From positions 1 through 35,777 of the forward strand of contig JAISMK010000071.1 of the NCBI GenBank assembly GCA_031276785.1: 35,777 bases of DNA, in the 5' to 3' direction. Both the position numbers and the translations under genes were made by a program. Positions 8,846 through 17,434 of this stretch are shown in pieces. The notes under the pieces were generated by a model. The model saw only the letters and a program-made list of their open reading frames with translations, ran no database searches and was not told where the DNA came from. Source of the stretch: Desulfovibrio sp. (GTDB taxonomy: Bacteria > Desulfobacterota > Desulfovibrionia > Desulfovibrionales > Desulfovibrionaceae). The first letter of the stretch is position 1, and each line of letters begins with the position of its first letter.

Positions 8846-10420
8846 ATGGAAATGACCTTTTTGGATTATGTCTCCCTGCACAGCGGGGGGGCCAGGGTGG
8901 CCGACAGCCAGGGCATCCGCCGGGGAGGGGCCGGGCCGGCTGATGCCGGAGCTTATCTTATCCAGGGGCGGCCTCTGATGGTTCCGGCGTTGAGTCCGTC
9001 CGCCCGCCATTCCGAGTATGCCCTTGTGCGGGAGAACCAGCGCAGCAGGCTGGAGAGGAACGGGCGCTTTCTCTGTTACCTGGACCCGGTTCCCGCCGCC
9101 GGATTTTATCAGAAAAAGACCGCCGACGGCATTCCCTACCCCCAGATCGCGCGCCTGCACGGCAAGGACTGCCTGGCCTCCACCGTAATTCAGGAATGCG
9201 TCCGCTACAGCCATCCCCGGACCCGTTGTCGCTTCTGCGCCATCGGGGCTTCTCTGGAACGGGGCGCGACCATTCTGCGCAAAACCCCCGCCCAGTTGGC
9301 CGAGGTGGCGCTGGCCGCCCGGGAACTGGACGGCGTAACTCATGTGACCCTTACGGCCGGGACCACCGCCCCGCCCGACGCCGGCGCGCTGTACCTGGCC
9401 CGCTGCGCGGCCGCGGTGCGCGAGGCCGCCGGCCTGCCGGTGGAAATCCAGTTTGAGCCGGTGCGGGACTCTTCGTCCTATGCCCTTTTCCGGGAGCTGG
9501 GCGTGACGGATGTGGGTCTGCATGTGGAAAGCTTTGATCCCGCGGTGCGCCGCCGCGTTACGCCCGGCAAGGCGGAGATCGGCCTGGAGGAATATTTTGA
9601 AGCCTTTGCCCTGGCGGTTGACGTGTTCGGACGCAACAAGGTCAGCACTTACGTCATTCTCGGGCTGGGGGAGAACGAGCGGCTGACTCTGGAAGGATGC
9701 GCCCGGGCGGCGGCCTTGGGCGTGTATCCCATTGTGGTGCCTCTGCGCCCTCTGGTGGATTCCTGTTTTGCCCGGGCCAAACCCGTGGATCCCAAATACC
9801 TGGAGCGAATGTACCGGGCGCTGGGCCGTATCCTGCAAGAAAACGGATTGGCCGCAGAGTATAGTTCAGCGGGGTGTGCCCGTTGCAAGGCATGTTCTTT
9901 GCTGCAATTTACGGAACAGGAGCAGACTGCCGCCCAGCTTGGAAAAGACATAAACGCTGATAAAAAAGATATAAATATCCGTATTGCCGAAGATGAACGT
10001 GATAAAGATAGTTATATGCAAATACGCCATAGGGTTTTTGTGGAGGAACAAAAAATATTTCCCATATGCGACAAGGATGATCATGACGATGCCGCTGTTT
10101 ATATCCTTGCCCGCGTGCGGGGTGTTGCCGCCGGCGGTGTACGCTGCTACCCGCGCGGAGGCGGAGTCTGGTTCGGAGGCAGGCTGGCCGTACTCCCGGA
10201 ATTTCGGCAGGGATTCAATCTGGGCGTCCTGCTGGTGCGCGAGGCTGTGGACGTGATGCGCCGGACGCCCGGCGTCCGGCGCTTTCGCGCCGCCGTGCAG
10301 GACAGGAATGTGCGCTTCTTCTCCCGCCTGGGCTGGGAAAAACGGGGCAGGCCCTTTCTCTGGCACGGCTGGAAACATCAAATCATGGAATATCCGCTAT
10401 GCAAGAAGACGGGACAATGA
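8846..10420 (+). CDS. MSMEG_0568-family radical SAM protein fused to MSMEG_0567/Sll0786-like GNAT acetyltransferase
   Basis: N-terminal rSAM with CVRYSHPRTRCRFC (CX9CX2C) and ILGLGE; C-terminal GNAT-like YMQIRHRVFVEEQKIF...LAVLPEFRQGFNLGVLLVREAVD...FFSRLGWEKRG. Single continuous ORF. Confidence 0.82.
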   Translation: MEMTFLDYVSLHSGGARVADSQGIRRGGAGPADAGAYLIQGRPLMVPALSPSARHSEYALVRENQRSRLERNGRFLCYLDPVPAAGFYQKKTADGIPYPQIARLHGKDCLASTVIQECVRYSHPRTRCRFCAIGASLERGATILRKTPAQLAEVALAARELDGVTHVTLTAGTTAPPDAGALYLARCAAAVREAAGLPVEIQFEPVRDSSSYALFRELGVTDVGLHVESFDPAVRRRVTPGKAEIGLEEYFEAFALAVDVFGRNKVSTYVILGLGENERLTLEGCARAAALGVYPIVVPLRPLVDSCFARAKPVDPKYLERMYRALGRILQENGLAAEYSSAGCARCKACSLLQFTEQEQTAAQLGKDINADKKDINIRIAEDERDKDSYMQIRHRVFVEEQKIFPICDKDDHDDAAVYILARVRGVAAGGVRCYPRGGGVWFGGRLAVLPEFRQGFNLGVLLVREAVDVMRRTPGVRRFRAAVQDRNVRFFSRLGWEKRGRPFLWHGWKHQIMEYPLCKKTGQ

Positions 10421-10836
10421 GCGTGCAGGCCAGGCACAGGGAAGGAGCGGTATTTGAGCTGTCCGCCGGACCCTTTGCCGCCCTCTCCGACAACAGCGCG
10501 GAATACGGGGGAACGGACAACGGTCCCCGGCCTTCGGAACTGCTGCTCTGGGCTGTTTCTTCCTGCCTGGGCCAGTCCATTCGCTACATGGCTCAGAGAA
10601 TGCGTAAAAATATTGAGGGACTGACCTTGGATGTGTCCGGCATCAAGGATCCTGGCAATTTTCGTTTCCGTGAAATCCGGGTGCGCCTGCGGACGACCGG
10701 AGACATTCAGGAACTCCGGAAGGTTCTCCGACTGGCCAAAAAATATTGCTTTGTCTCCAACAGTCTTGCAGTCCCCGTCAGCTATGAAGTTGTCGGAGAG
10801 GAAGAGGAAAGGGCCTACGACAACGAAAGCGGATAA
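10399..10836 (+). CDS. OsmC-family protein
   Basis: PSELLLWAVSSCLGQSIRYMAQRM and KYCFVSNSLAVPVSYEV: the two conserved cysteines of the OsmC fold. Confidence 0.78.
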   Translation: MQEDGTMSVQARHREGAVFELSAGPFAALSDNSAEYGGTDNGPRPSELLLWAVSSCLGQSIRYMAQRMRKNIEGLTLDVSGIKDPGNFRFREIRVRLRTTGDIQELRKVLRLAKKYCFVSNSLAVPVSYEVVGEEEERAYDNESG

Positions 10837-11725
10837 CCCCTTGCGCGCGGCGCGGAAACTGCGGACTCCCTGCCTGTGGGGGGAGCTGTATCTGCCTTCC
10901 GGGGATCAGGACAAGCTGGCCGCCGTGGTCATCCTGAGCAGCAGCGCGGGAGTGTGCGACATCAGGGAACGCTATTATGCCGGTTTTTTCGCTTCCCGGG
11001 GGGTTGCCGCCCTGGCGGTGGACAGTTTTGGCCCGCGCGGCATAACGGAGACCATAACCGACCAGTCCCGGCTGGCGGAGGATGCTATGGAGAAGGATGC
11101 CTACGCGGCCTTTGCCCTGCTCTGCGCCGAGGAGAGGGTGGACTGCCGGAAGATAGCCCTCATGGGTGTTTCCCTGGGCGGCCTTGCGGTCCTGCGCACG
11201 GCCCTGACTGTCCGCAGAAGGATGTTCGCCCGGCCGGAACGGGATTTCGCGGCCCGCGCCGCCCTGGTGCCGCCCTGCCACATCCAGCAGAGGGATGCCC
11301 GCACGGACGGCAGGCCCCTGCTTGTCCTGCTGGCGGAGGAAGATGATTATACCGGCGTCGTCCAGCCTCTGATGTATGTGCGGCGTATGCGGGAGGCCGG
11401 CCCGGCGGACATCGTCCTGCGCGTATACCCCGGGGCCGGGCACTGCTGGGAGCTGGCCGGGCGGCCTGTTTTTCTGGAAGCGGCGGAAAACTATTCCGGC
11501 TGTCTGTGGTGGCAGGAGGACGACGGCCGGCTTACGGAGGCGGACAGCGGCCGGAGCATGGCGCAGGAGGAATTTGTCCTCCGGCGGCGGGAATTTTGCG
11601 CTCTGGGAGCCCATGCGGGCGGGGGCGGCAGGGAAATCAAACAGCGGGCGGCGGAAGATATCCTTGCCTTTCTGGAAGAACGGGCGGGATTTTCCGGGGC
11701 TGTCCTCGGGCGGGAGCGGACATGA
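10784..11725 (+). CDS. Dienelactone hydrolase-like alpha/beta hydrolase
   Basis: GVSLGGLAVLR nucleophile elbow, LLVLLAEEDDYTG acid region, VYPGAGHCWEL histidine. Start assigned to ATG overlapping the OsmC 3' end. Confidence 0.75.
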   Translation: MKLSERKRKGPTTTKADNPLRAARKLRTPCLWGELYLPSGDQDKLAAVVILSSSAGVCDIRERYYAGFFASRGVAALAVDSFGPRGITETITDQSRLAEDAMEKDAYAAFALLCAEERVDCRKIALMGVSLGGLAVLRTALTVRRRMFARPERDFAARAALVPPCHIQQRDARTDGRPLLVLLAEEDDYTGVVQPLMYVRRMREAGPADIVLRVYPGAGHCWELAGRPVFLEAAENYSGCLWWQEDDGRLTEADSGRSMAQEEFVLRRREFCALGAHAGGGGREIKQRAAEDILAFLEERAGFSGAVLGRERT

Positions 11726-11943
11726 GCCGAAAGAAGGTCGCGGAAGCAGGAGGGGGGGAAGGGCCGGCCAGCCGGGCCGGGGGAACGGCCGTCATTCAGG
11801 CCAGACTCTCCCTGCTGGAAGAGAATTTCGCCCGGTTGTGTACTGTTGTCGGCAGCCTGGAAATGGAAATCCGGCTCCTGCGGGAGACGGCGGCGGCGCC
11901 TTGCGCGCGGGAAGGCTCCCTGGCGCCGCGCGCCGGGGAATGA
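11722..11943 (+). CDS. Small (73 aa) predicted helical protein of unknown function
   Basis: MSRKKVAEAGGGEGPASRAGGTAVIQARLSLLEENFARLCTVVGSLEMEIRLLRETAAAPCAREGSLAPRAGE; ATG overlaps upstream stop; helical heptad-like centre. Confidence 0.6.
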   Translation: MSRKKVAEAGGGEGPASRAGGTAVIQARLSLLEENFARLCTVVGSLEMEIRLLRETAAAPCAREGSLAPRAGE

Positions 11944-11955
11944 GGACGGAACGGC

Positions 11956-13359
11956 ATGGCGGACATCACCAGACGGATCCATCTTGTCAATGTGGGTTTG
12001 GAGGGATTCTTCCACGAGATCCGGGAACAGGGGACGCCGGCTGTGCATGTGGACTGGCGGCCGCCCGCCTCCGGGGATGTGGCCTTGATGCGTAAGATAG
12101 CCGCCCTGCGCGGCCCGGCGGTGGAAAAGGCCAATGCCGAGACCGTGGCCCGCATCAAGGCCGGCCGCCCTGTCTGGGTGGATGTCCAGCCCGCGGCCGA
12201 AGCCATTTATGGCATGGAGCGTAATGTTCTGCTGCATTCCGGGCCGCCCATTGATTTTTTCGATATGTGCGATCCTCAGCAGAGGGCGGTGGAGGCCGCC
12301 GCCATCTTTGAGGGCTGGGCGACGGATCGGGCTGGTCTCGCGGCCCGGCTGAAAAGGGGCGATATCCGGCTTCTGCCCAACTACGTCCTGGGCAGTGTGG
12401 GCGCCATGTGCGGCGTAATTTCCCCTTCCATGCCCGTGGTGGTAACCGAGAACGTCACCCGGGGCAACCGCTCCTGGACCACGTTCAACGAAGGCAAAGG
12501 CGCCGTCATCTGGATGGGCGCCTACAACGAGGAGACCTTCCGGCGCCTGCGCTGGATGCGGGACGTTCTGGCCCCCGGCCTGCGCGCCGCCTTGCGCGCC
12601 ACGGACGAGGGCATCGACATCTTTCCCATAATCGCCGAAGGCGTCCTCATGGGGGACGAGGTTCACGCCCGCAGCGCGGCCTGCACCCTTCTGCTTCTGC
12701 GCCGGCTGACGCCCCTGCTTCTGGCTGCCGATGTCGGCCGGGAAGCCATCCGGGAGATCGTCGAATTCATCGGCCGCAACAACCACTCCTTTCTGAGCCT
12801 GACCCTGACGGCCTGCAAAACCGTTGCCGACGCCGCCCACGGCCTGCCCGGCTCCACTGTGGTCACGGCCATGAGCCGCAACGGCGTGGATTTCGCCTTG
12901 CGCGTGGGAGGCATGGACGCCTGGTTCATTGCCCCCACCGCGCCCATGGACGAGGCCATTTATTATTCCGGCTACGGCCCCGAGGATGCCGCCGGCGACA
13001 TCGGCGACAGCGCCATTGTGGAAACCGTCGGCCTGGGCGGCATGATCATCGGGGCGGCTCCCAGCATCAGTTCCTTTGTGGGCGGCAGCATGCGGCATTC
13101 CCGGCGGGCCATGTCCGCCATGCGCTCTGTCTGCGCCGGGGAAAACCCGGCCTTTGCCCCCGGCTCCGTGGATTTTATGCCCGCTCCTGTGGGCATTGAC
13201 ATCCGCCAGGTCGTGCGCCTGGGGGTATCCCCCATCATTGACACCGGCGTGCTGCATAAACGTTCCGGCGTGGGACAGATCGGCACTGGCATCGCCAGGG
13301 CGCCCCTGGAAGCCTTCCGCAAGGCTCTGGCCGCCATGCCCCTGCCCCAGGAAAACTGA
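11956..13359 (+). CDS. DUF1116 family protein (YlbE/AllG-like)
   Basis: NVGLEGFFHEIREQGTPAVHVDWRPPASGD at the N-terminus and GIDIRQVVRLGVSPIIDTGVLHKRSGVGQIGTGIARAPLEAF at the C-terminus are characteristic of DUF1116. Confidence 0.82.
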   Translation: MADITRRIHLVNVGLEGFFHEIREQGTPAVHVDWRPPASGDVALMRKIAALRGPAVEKANAETVARIKAGRPVWVDVQPAAEAIYGMERNVLLHSGPPIDFFDMCDPQQRAVEAAAIFEGWATDRAGLAARLKRGDIRLLPNYVLGSVGAMCGVISPSMPVVVTENVTRGNRSWTTFNEGKGAVIWMGAYNEETFRRLRWMRDVLAPGLRAALRATDEGIDIFPIIAEGVLMGDEVHARSAACTLLLLRRLTPLLLAADVGREAIREIVEFIGRNNHSFLSLTLTACKTVADAAHGLPGSTVVTAMSRNGVDFALRVGGMDAWFIAPTAPMDEAIYYSGYGPEDAAGDIGDSAIVETVGLGGMIIGAAPSISSFVGGSMRHSRRAMSAMRSVCAGENPAFAPGSVDFMPAPVGIDIRQVVRLGVSPIIDTGVLHKRSGVGQIGTGIARAPLEAFRKALAAMPLPQEN

Positions 13360-13400
13360 AGGCCGGCGCCGAAAACCCCGCCGGCGGAAAATCCTGAGGT

Positions 13401-14354
13401 ATGCCTATGCGAGTCAAACCAATCGCGGTTGTGGCCTTCGGAGGAAACGCGATTCTGGATGCCGGGGACGACGGCTCCTTTGCCGCGCAACTGGAAAAGG
13501 CCAAAGACGCCTGCAGGCGGATATTGTCCATTCTGCACAAGGGCTATCAGCTTATTCTGGTCCACGGCAACGGTCCCCAGGTGGGCAATCTGTTGATTCA
13601 ATTTGAAAAAGCAAGCGATATCATTCCCGCCCCTCCTTTGGACGCGGCAGTGGCTTCCACCCAGGGGCTGCTCGGCCACATGCTGGAAATCAGCATGCGT
13701 TCCGTTCTGGAGGAAGACCGTATGCAGCGTGAAGTGGCCACCATCCTCACCCAGGTGGTGGTCAGCGCCGACGACCCGGCTTTTGCCCGGCCGACGAAGC
13801 CCATTGGCCCGTTTTACACCAGAGAGCAGGCGGAATCCTACCGCGCTTCCGAGGGCTGGTCCATTGCCGAGGATTCCGGCCGGGGCTGGCGGCGGGTGGT
13901 CTGCTCCCCCCAGCCTCGCAAGGTGCTGGAACTCAGCACCATCAAGTATCTGGCCGCAAGCGATACCGTGGTGATTGCCTGCGGAGGCGGAGGCATCCCG
14001 GTTAACTACCGCACGGACAGCGTTGTCGGCACGGACGCGGTTATTGACAAAGACGCCACGGCCGCCCTGCTGGCCAGGAATATCGGCGCCGACCTGTTCA
14101 TCATCCTGACCGGGGTGGATATGGTGTTTCTGGACTTCGGCAAACCCACCCAGAGACCCGTTGAAGTCATGACTGTGGAGCAGGCCGGCAAATGGCTGGC
14201 CGAAGGGCAGTTCCCCGCCGGCAGCATGGGGCCTAAAGTGCGAAGCGCGGTGGAATATGTGGAAAAGGGCGGGCTGGAGGCGATCATTACCTCCCAGAAG
14301 GGTTTGATTACGGCAATGCAGCAGGGCAGAGGCTGTACCCGGATTGTCCAGTAG
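13401..14354 (+). CDS. arcC: Carbamate kinase
   Basis: VVAFGGNAI, LILVHGNGPQVGNL, VVIACGGGGIPV, DKDATAALLARNIGADLFIILTGVDMVFLDFGKP. Confidence 0.92.
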   Translation: MPMRVKPIAVVAFGGNAILDAGDDGSFAAQLEKAKDACRRILSILHKGYQLILVHGNGPQVGNLLIQFEKASDIIPAPPLDAAVASTQGLLGHMLEISMRSVLEEDRMQREVATILTQVVVSADDPAFARPTKPIGPFYTREQAESYRASEGWSIAEDSGRGWRRVVCSPQPRKVLELSTIKYLAASDTVVIACGGGGIPVNYRTDSVVGTDAVIDKDATAALLARNIGADLFIILTGVDMVFLDFGKPTQRPVEVMTVEQAGKWLAEGQFPAGSMGPKVRSAVEYVEKGGLEAIITSQKGLITAMQQGRGCTRIVQ

Positions 14355-14425
14355 AGCATTTCGAGGCAAGGATTTGCGAGCAAATCCTTGCCGAGCAGTC
14401 CAACTTTTAAAAGTTAAACTGCTCT
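14352..14425 (+). repeat. Dispersed palindromic element copy R3 (A deleted; B-C intact)
   Basis: TAGAGCATTTCGAGGCAAGGATTTGCGAGCAAATCCTTGCCGAGCAGTCCAACTTTTAAAAGTTAAACTGCTCT; first TAG is the carbamate kinase stop codon. Confidence 0.9.
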
Positions 14426-14471
14426 GGCGTCCAGCAACAATTGAGCAACAGATGCCTGTGGCGGTGGAATA

Positions 14472-15992
14472 ATGCGATACGTCATTGTGCGGAAAAATCA
14501 GTATCAGGATTCAGTGCGCCTGATGCAGATATCCCGGCGGGCCGGCGATCTGCCCGGCGTGGACAAGGTTCTTGCCCTGCTGGGAACGGACGGCAACAAG
14601 AAAATCATCTCTGATCTGGGGCTGATGGACGCCGCTGTGCGGGAGGCTACAGCCAACGACCTGGTGATTTGCGTGGAGGCCGAATCCGGGGAGTCCGCCC
14701 TGGCGGCGGTCGCCGCCGTGGATGAGGGCCTGGGGGGAACAGGGCGGGAGGAGGATGCTTGGCGGGAACGGCCGGCCTCCATAGAGCAGGCGGTGCGGGA
14801 GATGCCGGAGGCGAATTTCGCCCTCATTTCCCTGCCTGGCCCGCTGGCCAAGCTGGATGCCCTTGTGGCCCTGGAGCAGGGCCTCCATGTCATGCTTTTT
14901 TCGGACAATATGTCTCTGGAGGACGAGCTGGAGCTGAAGCAAAGCGCGGCGGCCAGGGATCTTCTGCTGCTGGGTCCGGACTGCGGAACGGCCATTATCG
15001 ACGGCGTGGCTCTGGGTCTGGCCAATATCGTCCGGCGCGGGGAAATCGGCATCGCCGCCGCCTCCGGTACAGGCATTCAGGAAGTTGTCAGCATCATTGA
15101 CCGTTTGGGCGGCGGCATCTCCCATGCCGTAGGAGTAGGCGGGCGCGATCTCAGTGAAGCCATCGGCGGCCTGATGATGCGCCGGGCCATTGGCGCTTTG
15201 GCGCGGGACCCCGCCACCAGGCGCCTCCTCCTGCTGTCCAAGCCCGGCGCCCCGGCAGTCATGCGCGCCGTTCTGGATGAGGCGGAAAAAACCGGGCTGG
15301 AAGTTGTAGCCTGCCTGCTGGGCGCGGATACCCGGCACAGCCGTCCGGGCATGGCCCTGGTTTCCACTCTGGAAGAAGCCGCCTTCGCCTGCATGGGCAA
15401 AGAGGTCCCTCCCTTCGTCGCGGATCAGGATCTGCGGAGGCGGGCCGCGGCCCTGGATCCCGGCAGAAAATATTTGCGCGGCCTGTTCAGCGGCGGCACC
15501 CTTTGCTATGAAGCCCTGTATATTCTGAAAGACGAACTGGAGGTGGCCTCCAATATCGCCGTGCGCGCTGATTTGAAGCTGCGCGAGGGGGAAAGGGGCC
15601 GGGCTCATTGCTGCATGGATCTCGGGGAGGACGAGTTTACCCGGGGCCGGCCGCACCCCATCATAGACCATGAGCTGCGCCGGGAGTGGCTGGCGGCGAA
15701 CATGGCCGATCCGGAGGTGAAGGTCATCCTCTTCGACCTGGTACTCGGCTATGGCGCAAACCGTTCCGGGGCGGCGGATCTGGTGGCCGGCCTGTCCGGG
15801 AGGCGGGAAGGCGGTCCCCTTCTTGTGGCCCATGTCTGCGGAACGCGGTCCGATCCGCAAGGACTGGGCGAACAGGAGGATATGCTCTCCCGGGCCGGGG
15901 TTCTGCTTTTTCCAACCAATGCCCAGGCGGCGCGGGCGGCCCTGGCCGTGATCCGCCTGAACGCGGAAACGAACTGCGGAGAAAGCGCATGA
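14472..15992 (+). CDS. fdrA: FdrA-like (AllF-like) acyl-CoA synthetase-fold protein
   Basis: MRYVIVRKNQYQDSVRLMQIS, LLLLGPDCGTAIIDGVALGLANIVRRGEIGIAAASGTGIQEVVSIIDRLGGGISHAVGVGGRDLSEAIGG, GRPHPIIDHELR. Confidence 0.9.
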   Translation: MRYVIVRKNQYQDSVRLMQISRRAGDLPGVDKVLALLGTDGNKKIISDLGLMDAAVREATANDLVICVEAESGESALAAVAAVDEGLGGTGREEDAWRERPASIEQAVREMPEANFALISLPGPLAKLDALVALEQGLHVMLFSDNMSLEDELELKQSAAARDLLLLGPDCGTAIIDGVALGLANIVRRGEIGIAAASGTGIQEVVSIIDRLGGGISHAVGVGGRDLSEAIGGLMMRRAIGALARDPATRRLLLLSKPGAPAVMRAVLDEAEKTGLEVVACLLGADTRHSRPGMALVSTLEEAAFACMGKEVPPFVADQDLRRRAAALDPGRKYLRGLFSGGTLCYEALYILKDELEVASNIAVRADLKLREGERGRAHCCMDLGEDEFTRGRPHPIIDHELRREWLAANMADPEVKVILFDLVLGYGANRSGAADLVAGLSGRREGGPLLVAHVCGTRSDPQGLGEQEDMLSRAGVLLFPTNAQAARAALAVIRLNAETNCGESA

Positions 15993-17434
15993 ACGCCCAG
16001 GAAGAATTCCGGCAGGTCTTCGGCCCCGCGGTGTCCTTTGACCGTCAGATTATGGACAGCTATGACCACGATGCCGGCGAGATGCCCAGGGCGCTTATGT
16101 CTCTGGTCCGGCGCCGGCCGGACATGGTGGTGCTGGCCCGCAGCCGCGAGGATGTGGCCAGGGCGTTGGATCTGGCCAGGAAATACGGCCTGCCCCTCAC
16201 CCCCAGAGGGCAGGCCACCTCCGGCTACGGGGGGAGCATCCCCGCCAGGGGGGGCATTGTTCTGGATCTGTGTTCCTTCAACGCCCTTCTGCGGCTGGAC
16301 GTCCCCAACTCCTGGGCTGACGTGGAGCCGGGCATTGTCTGGGAGGAGCTTTCCCGCGCCCTTGCCCCCCACGGCCTGGACAACCGCGTCTGCCCGACCA
16401 GCGCCCCCTCCTCCACAGTGGGCGGCTGGTTCTCCATGGGCGGCATGGGCATCGGGAGTTTCGCCTATGGCTCGTTTTTGGATAATGTTCTGGAAATAGA
16501 CGTCCTGGCCTTTGACGGAACGCTCCATACCCTGAGCGGCGGGGACGCGGCTCTTTTTTACCAGACCTGCGGCGCCCTCGGCATAGTGGTCCGTCTGCGC
16601 CTTGCCTGCCGGGCGGCGGGCACTCCATTCACCCCGGCCGTCAGCCTGCCGGACGCCTCCGGCGTCATCCGCTTTCTGGACCTGGCCGGCCGGGATCTGC
16701 CCGTCTACTCCGCCTGCGTCCAGTCCGCCGGTTATTGTGAGCTGCGTGCCCGGGCAGAGGGGAAGGCCCCGCCCATATCCTCCGGCTTTATGGTGTCCCT
16801 GGCCCTCCTGGGCGCCGCGGACGGCGGGAGCGTCGCCGCCCTGGCCTCCGGCTGCGGCGGAAGCCTGCTGGACGAGGCCGTGGGCCGGGCGACCTGGGCG
16901 GACCGCTACTATCCAATGCGCCTGAAAAAGGCCGGGCCTTCGCTCCTGGCCGGCGAAAGCGTCATTCCCTTTGACGGCTTTGCCGGAGCCTGGGAGGATC
17001 TGCGGAAAACCCTGGGCGCTGACGGTTTCGGCCTGGAGGCCCATGCCGTCAGGGGCAGGCGTCTGGCGGTTCTGACCTATTGCCTGGACAATGCCAGGGA
17101 TTTTCTCTATCCCCTCCGCCTGGCCAAAGCCCTGATCCCCCTGCGGGTGGCCGCCCGTCACGGGGGCGGGCCCTATGCCTCCGGCATGTGGCTGGCCGCT
17201 CTGGCTCGGTCCCTGTACGGGAAGGAAAAATACCGGCGGGCGCTGGCCTTCAAGAGGCGGACCGACGATGGGGATCTCCTCAACCCCGGCACTCTGGAAG
17301 GCCCGCGCCTGCCCTTTACCCCCTTCAATCTGTCCCGCTGCCTGCTGGCCGGCGCCCGCATCGCCGCGCCCGTCGCGGCTCGCCTGACCTGCGCCAATAC
17401 CCGCCTGGACAGGCGGCAGGAGGACCGGCCATGA
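15989..17434 (+). CDS. FAD-binding (GlcD/VAO-like) oxidoreductase
   Basis: RRRPDMVVLARSREDVARALDLARKYGLPLTPRGQATSGYGGSIPARGGIVLDL...VWEELSRAL...CPTSAPSSTVGGWFSMGGMGIGS: PCMH-type FAD-binding domain. Confidence 0.88.
   Translation: MNAQEEFRQVFGPAVSFDRQIMDSYDHDAGEMPRALMSLVRRRPDMVVLARSREDVARALDLARKYGLPLTPRGQATSGYGGSIPARGGIVLDLCSFNALLRLDVPNSWADVEPGIVWEELSRALAPHGLDNRVCPTSAPSSTVGGWFSMGGMGIGSFAYGSFLDNVLEIDVLAFDGTLHTLSGGDAALFYQTCGALGIVVRLRLACRAAGTPFTPAVSLPDASGVIRFLDLAGRDLPVYSACVQSAGYCELRARAEGKAPPISSGFMVSLALLGAADGGSVAALASGCGGSLLDEAVGRATWADRYYPMRLKKAGPSLLAGESVIPFDGFAGAWEDLRKTLGADGFGLEAHAVRGRRLAVLTYCLDNARDFLYPLRLAKALIPLRVAARHGGGPYASGMWLAALARSLYGKEKYRRALAFKRRTDDGDLLNPGTLEGPRLPFTPFNLSRCLLAGARIAAPVAARLTCANTRLDRRQEDRP

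Noticed and set aside
11491-13257. 588-aa minus-strand ORF
   Set aside because: Shadow of the DLH-like and DUF1116 genes; His/Gly/Asp-rich low-information translation.
11956-13359. Ring-opening amidohydrolase (cyanuric acid hydrolase/barbiturase, AtzD-like), initially suspected from operon context
   Set aside because: The sequence lacks the AtzD-family Ser/Lys repeat motifs, while N- and C-terminal motifs fit DUF1116/YlbE.
12972-14369. 465-aa minus-strand ORF
   Set aside because: Antisense to carbamate kinase and DUF1116 coding sequence; no domain signature.
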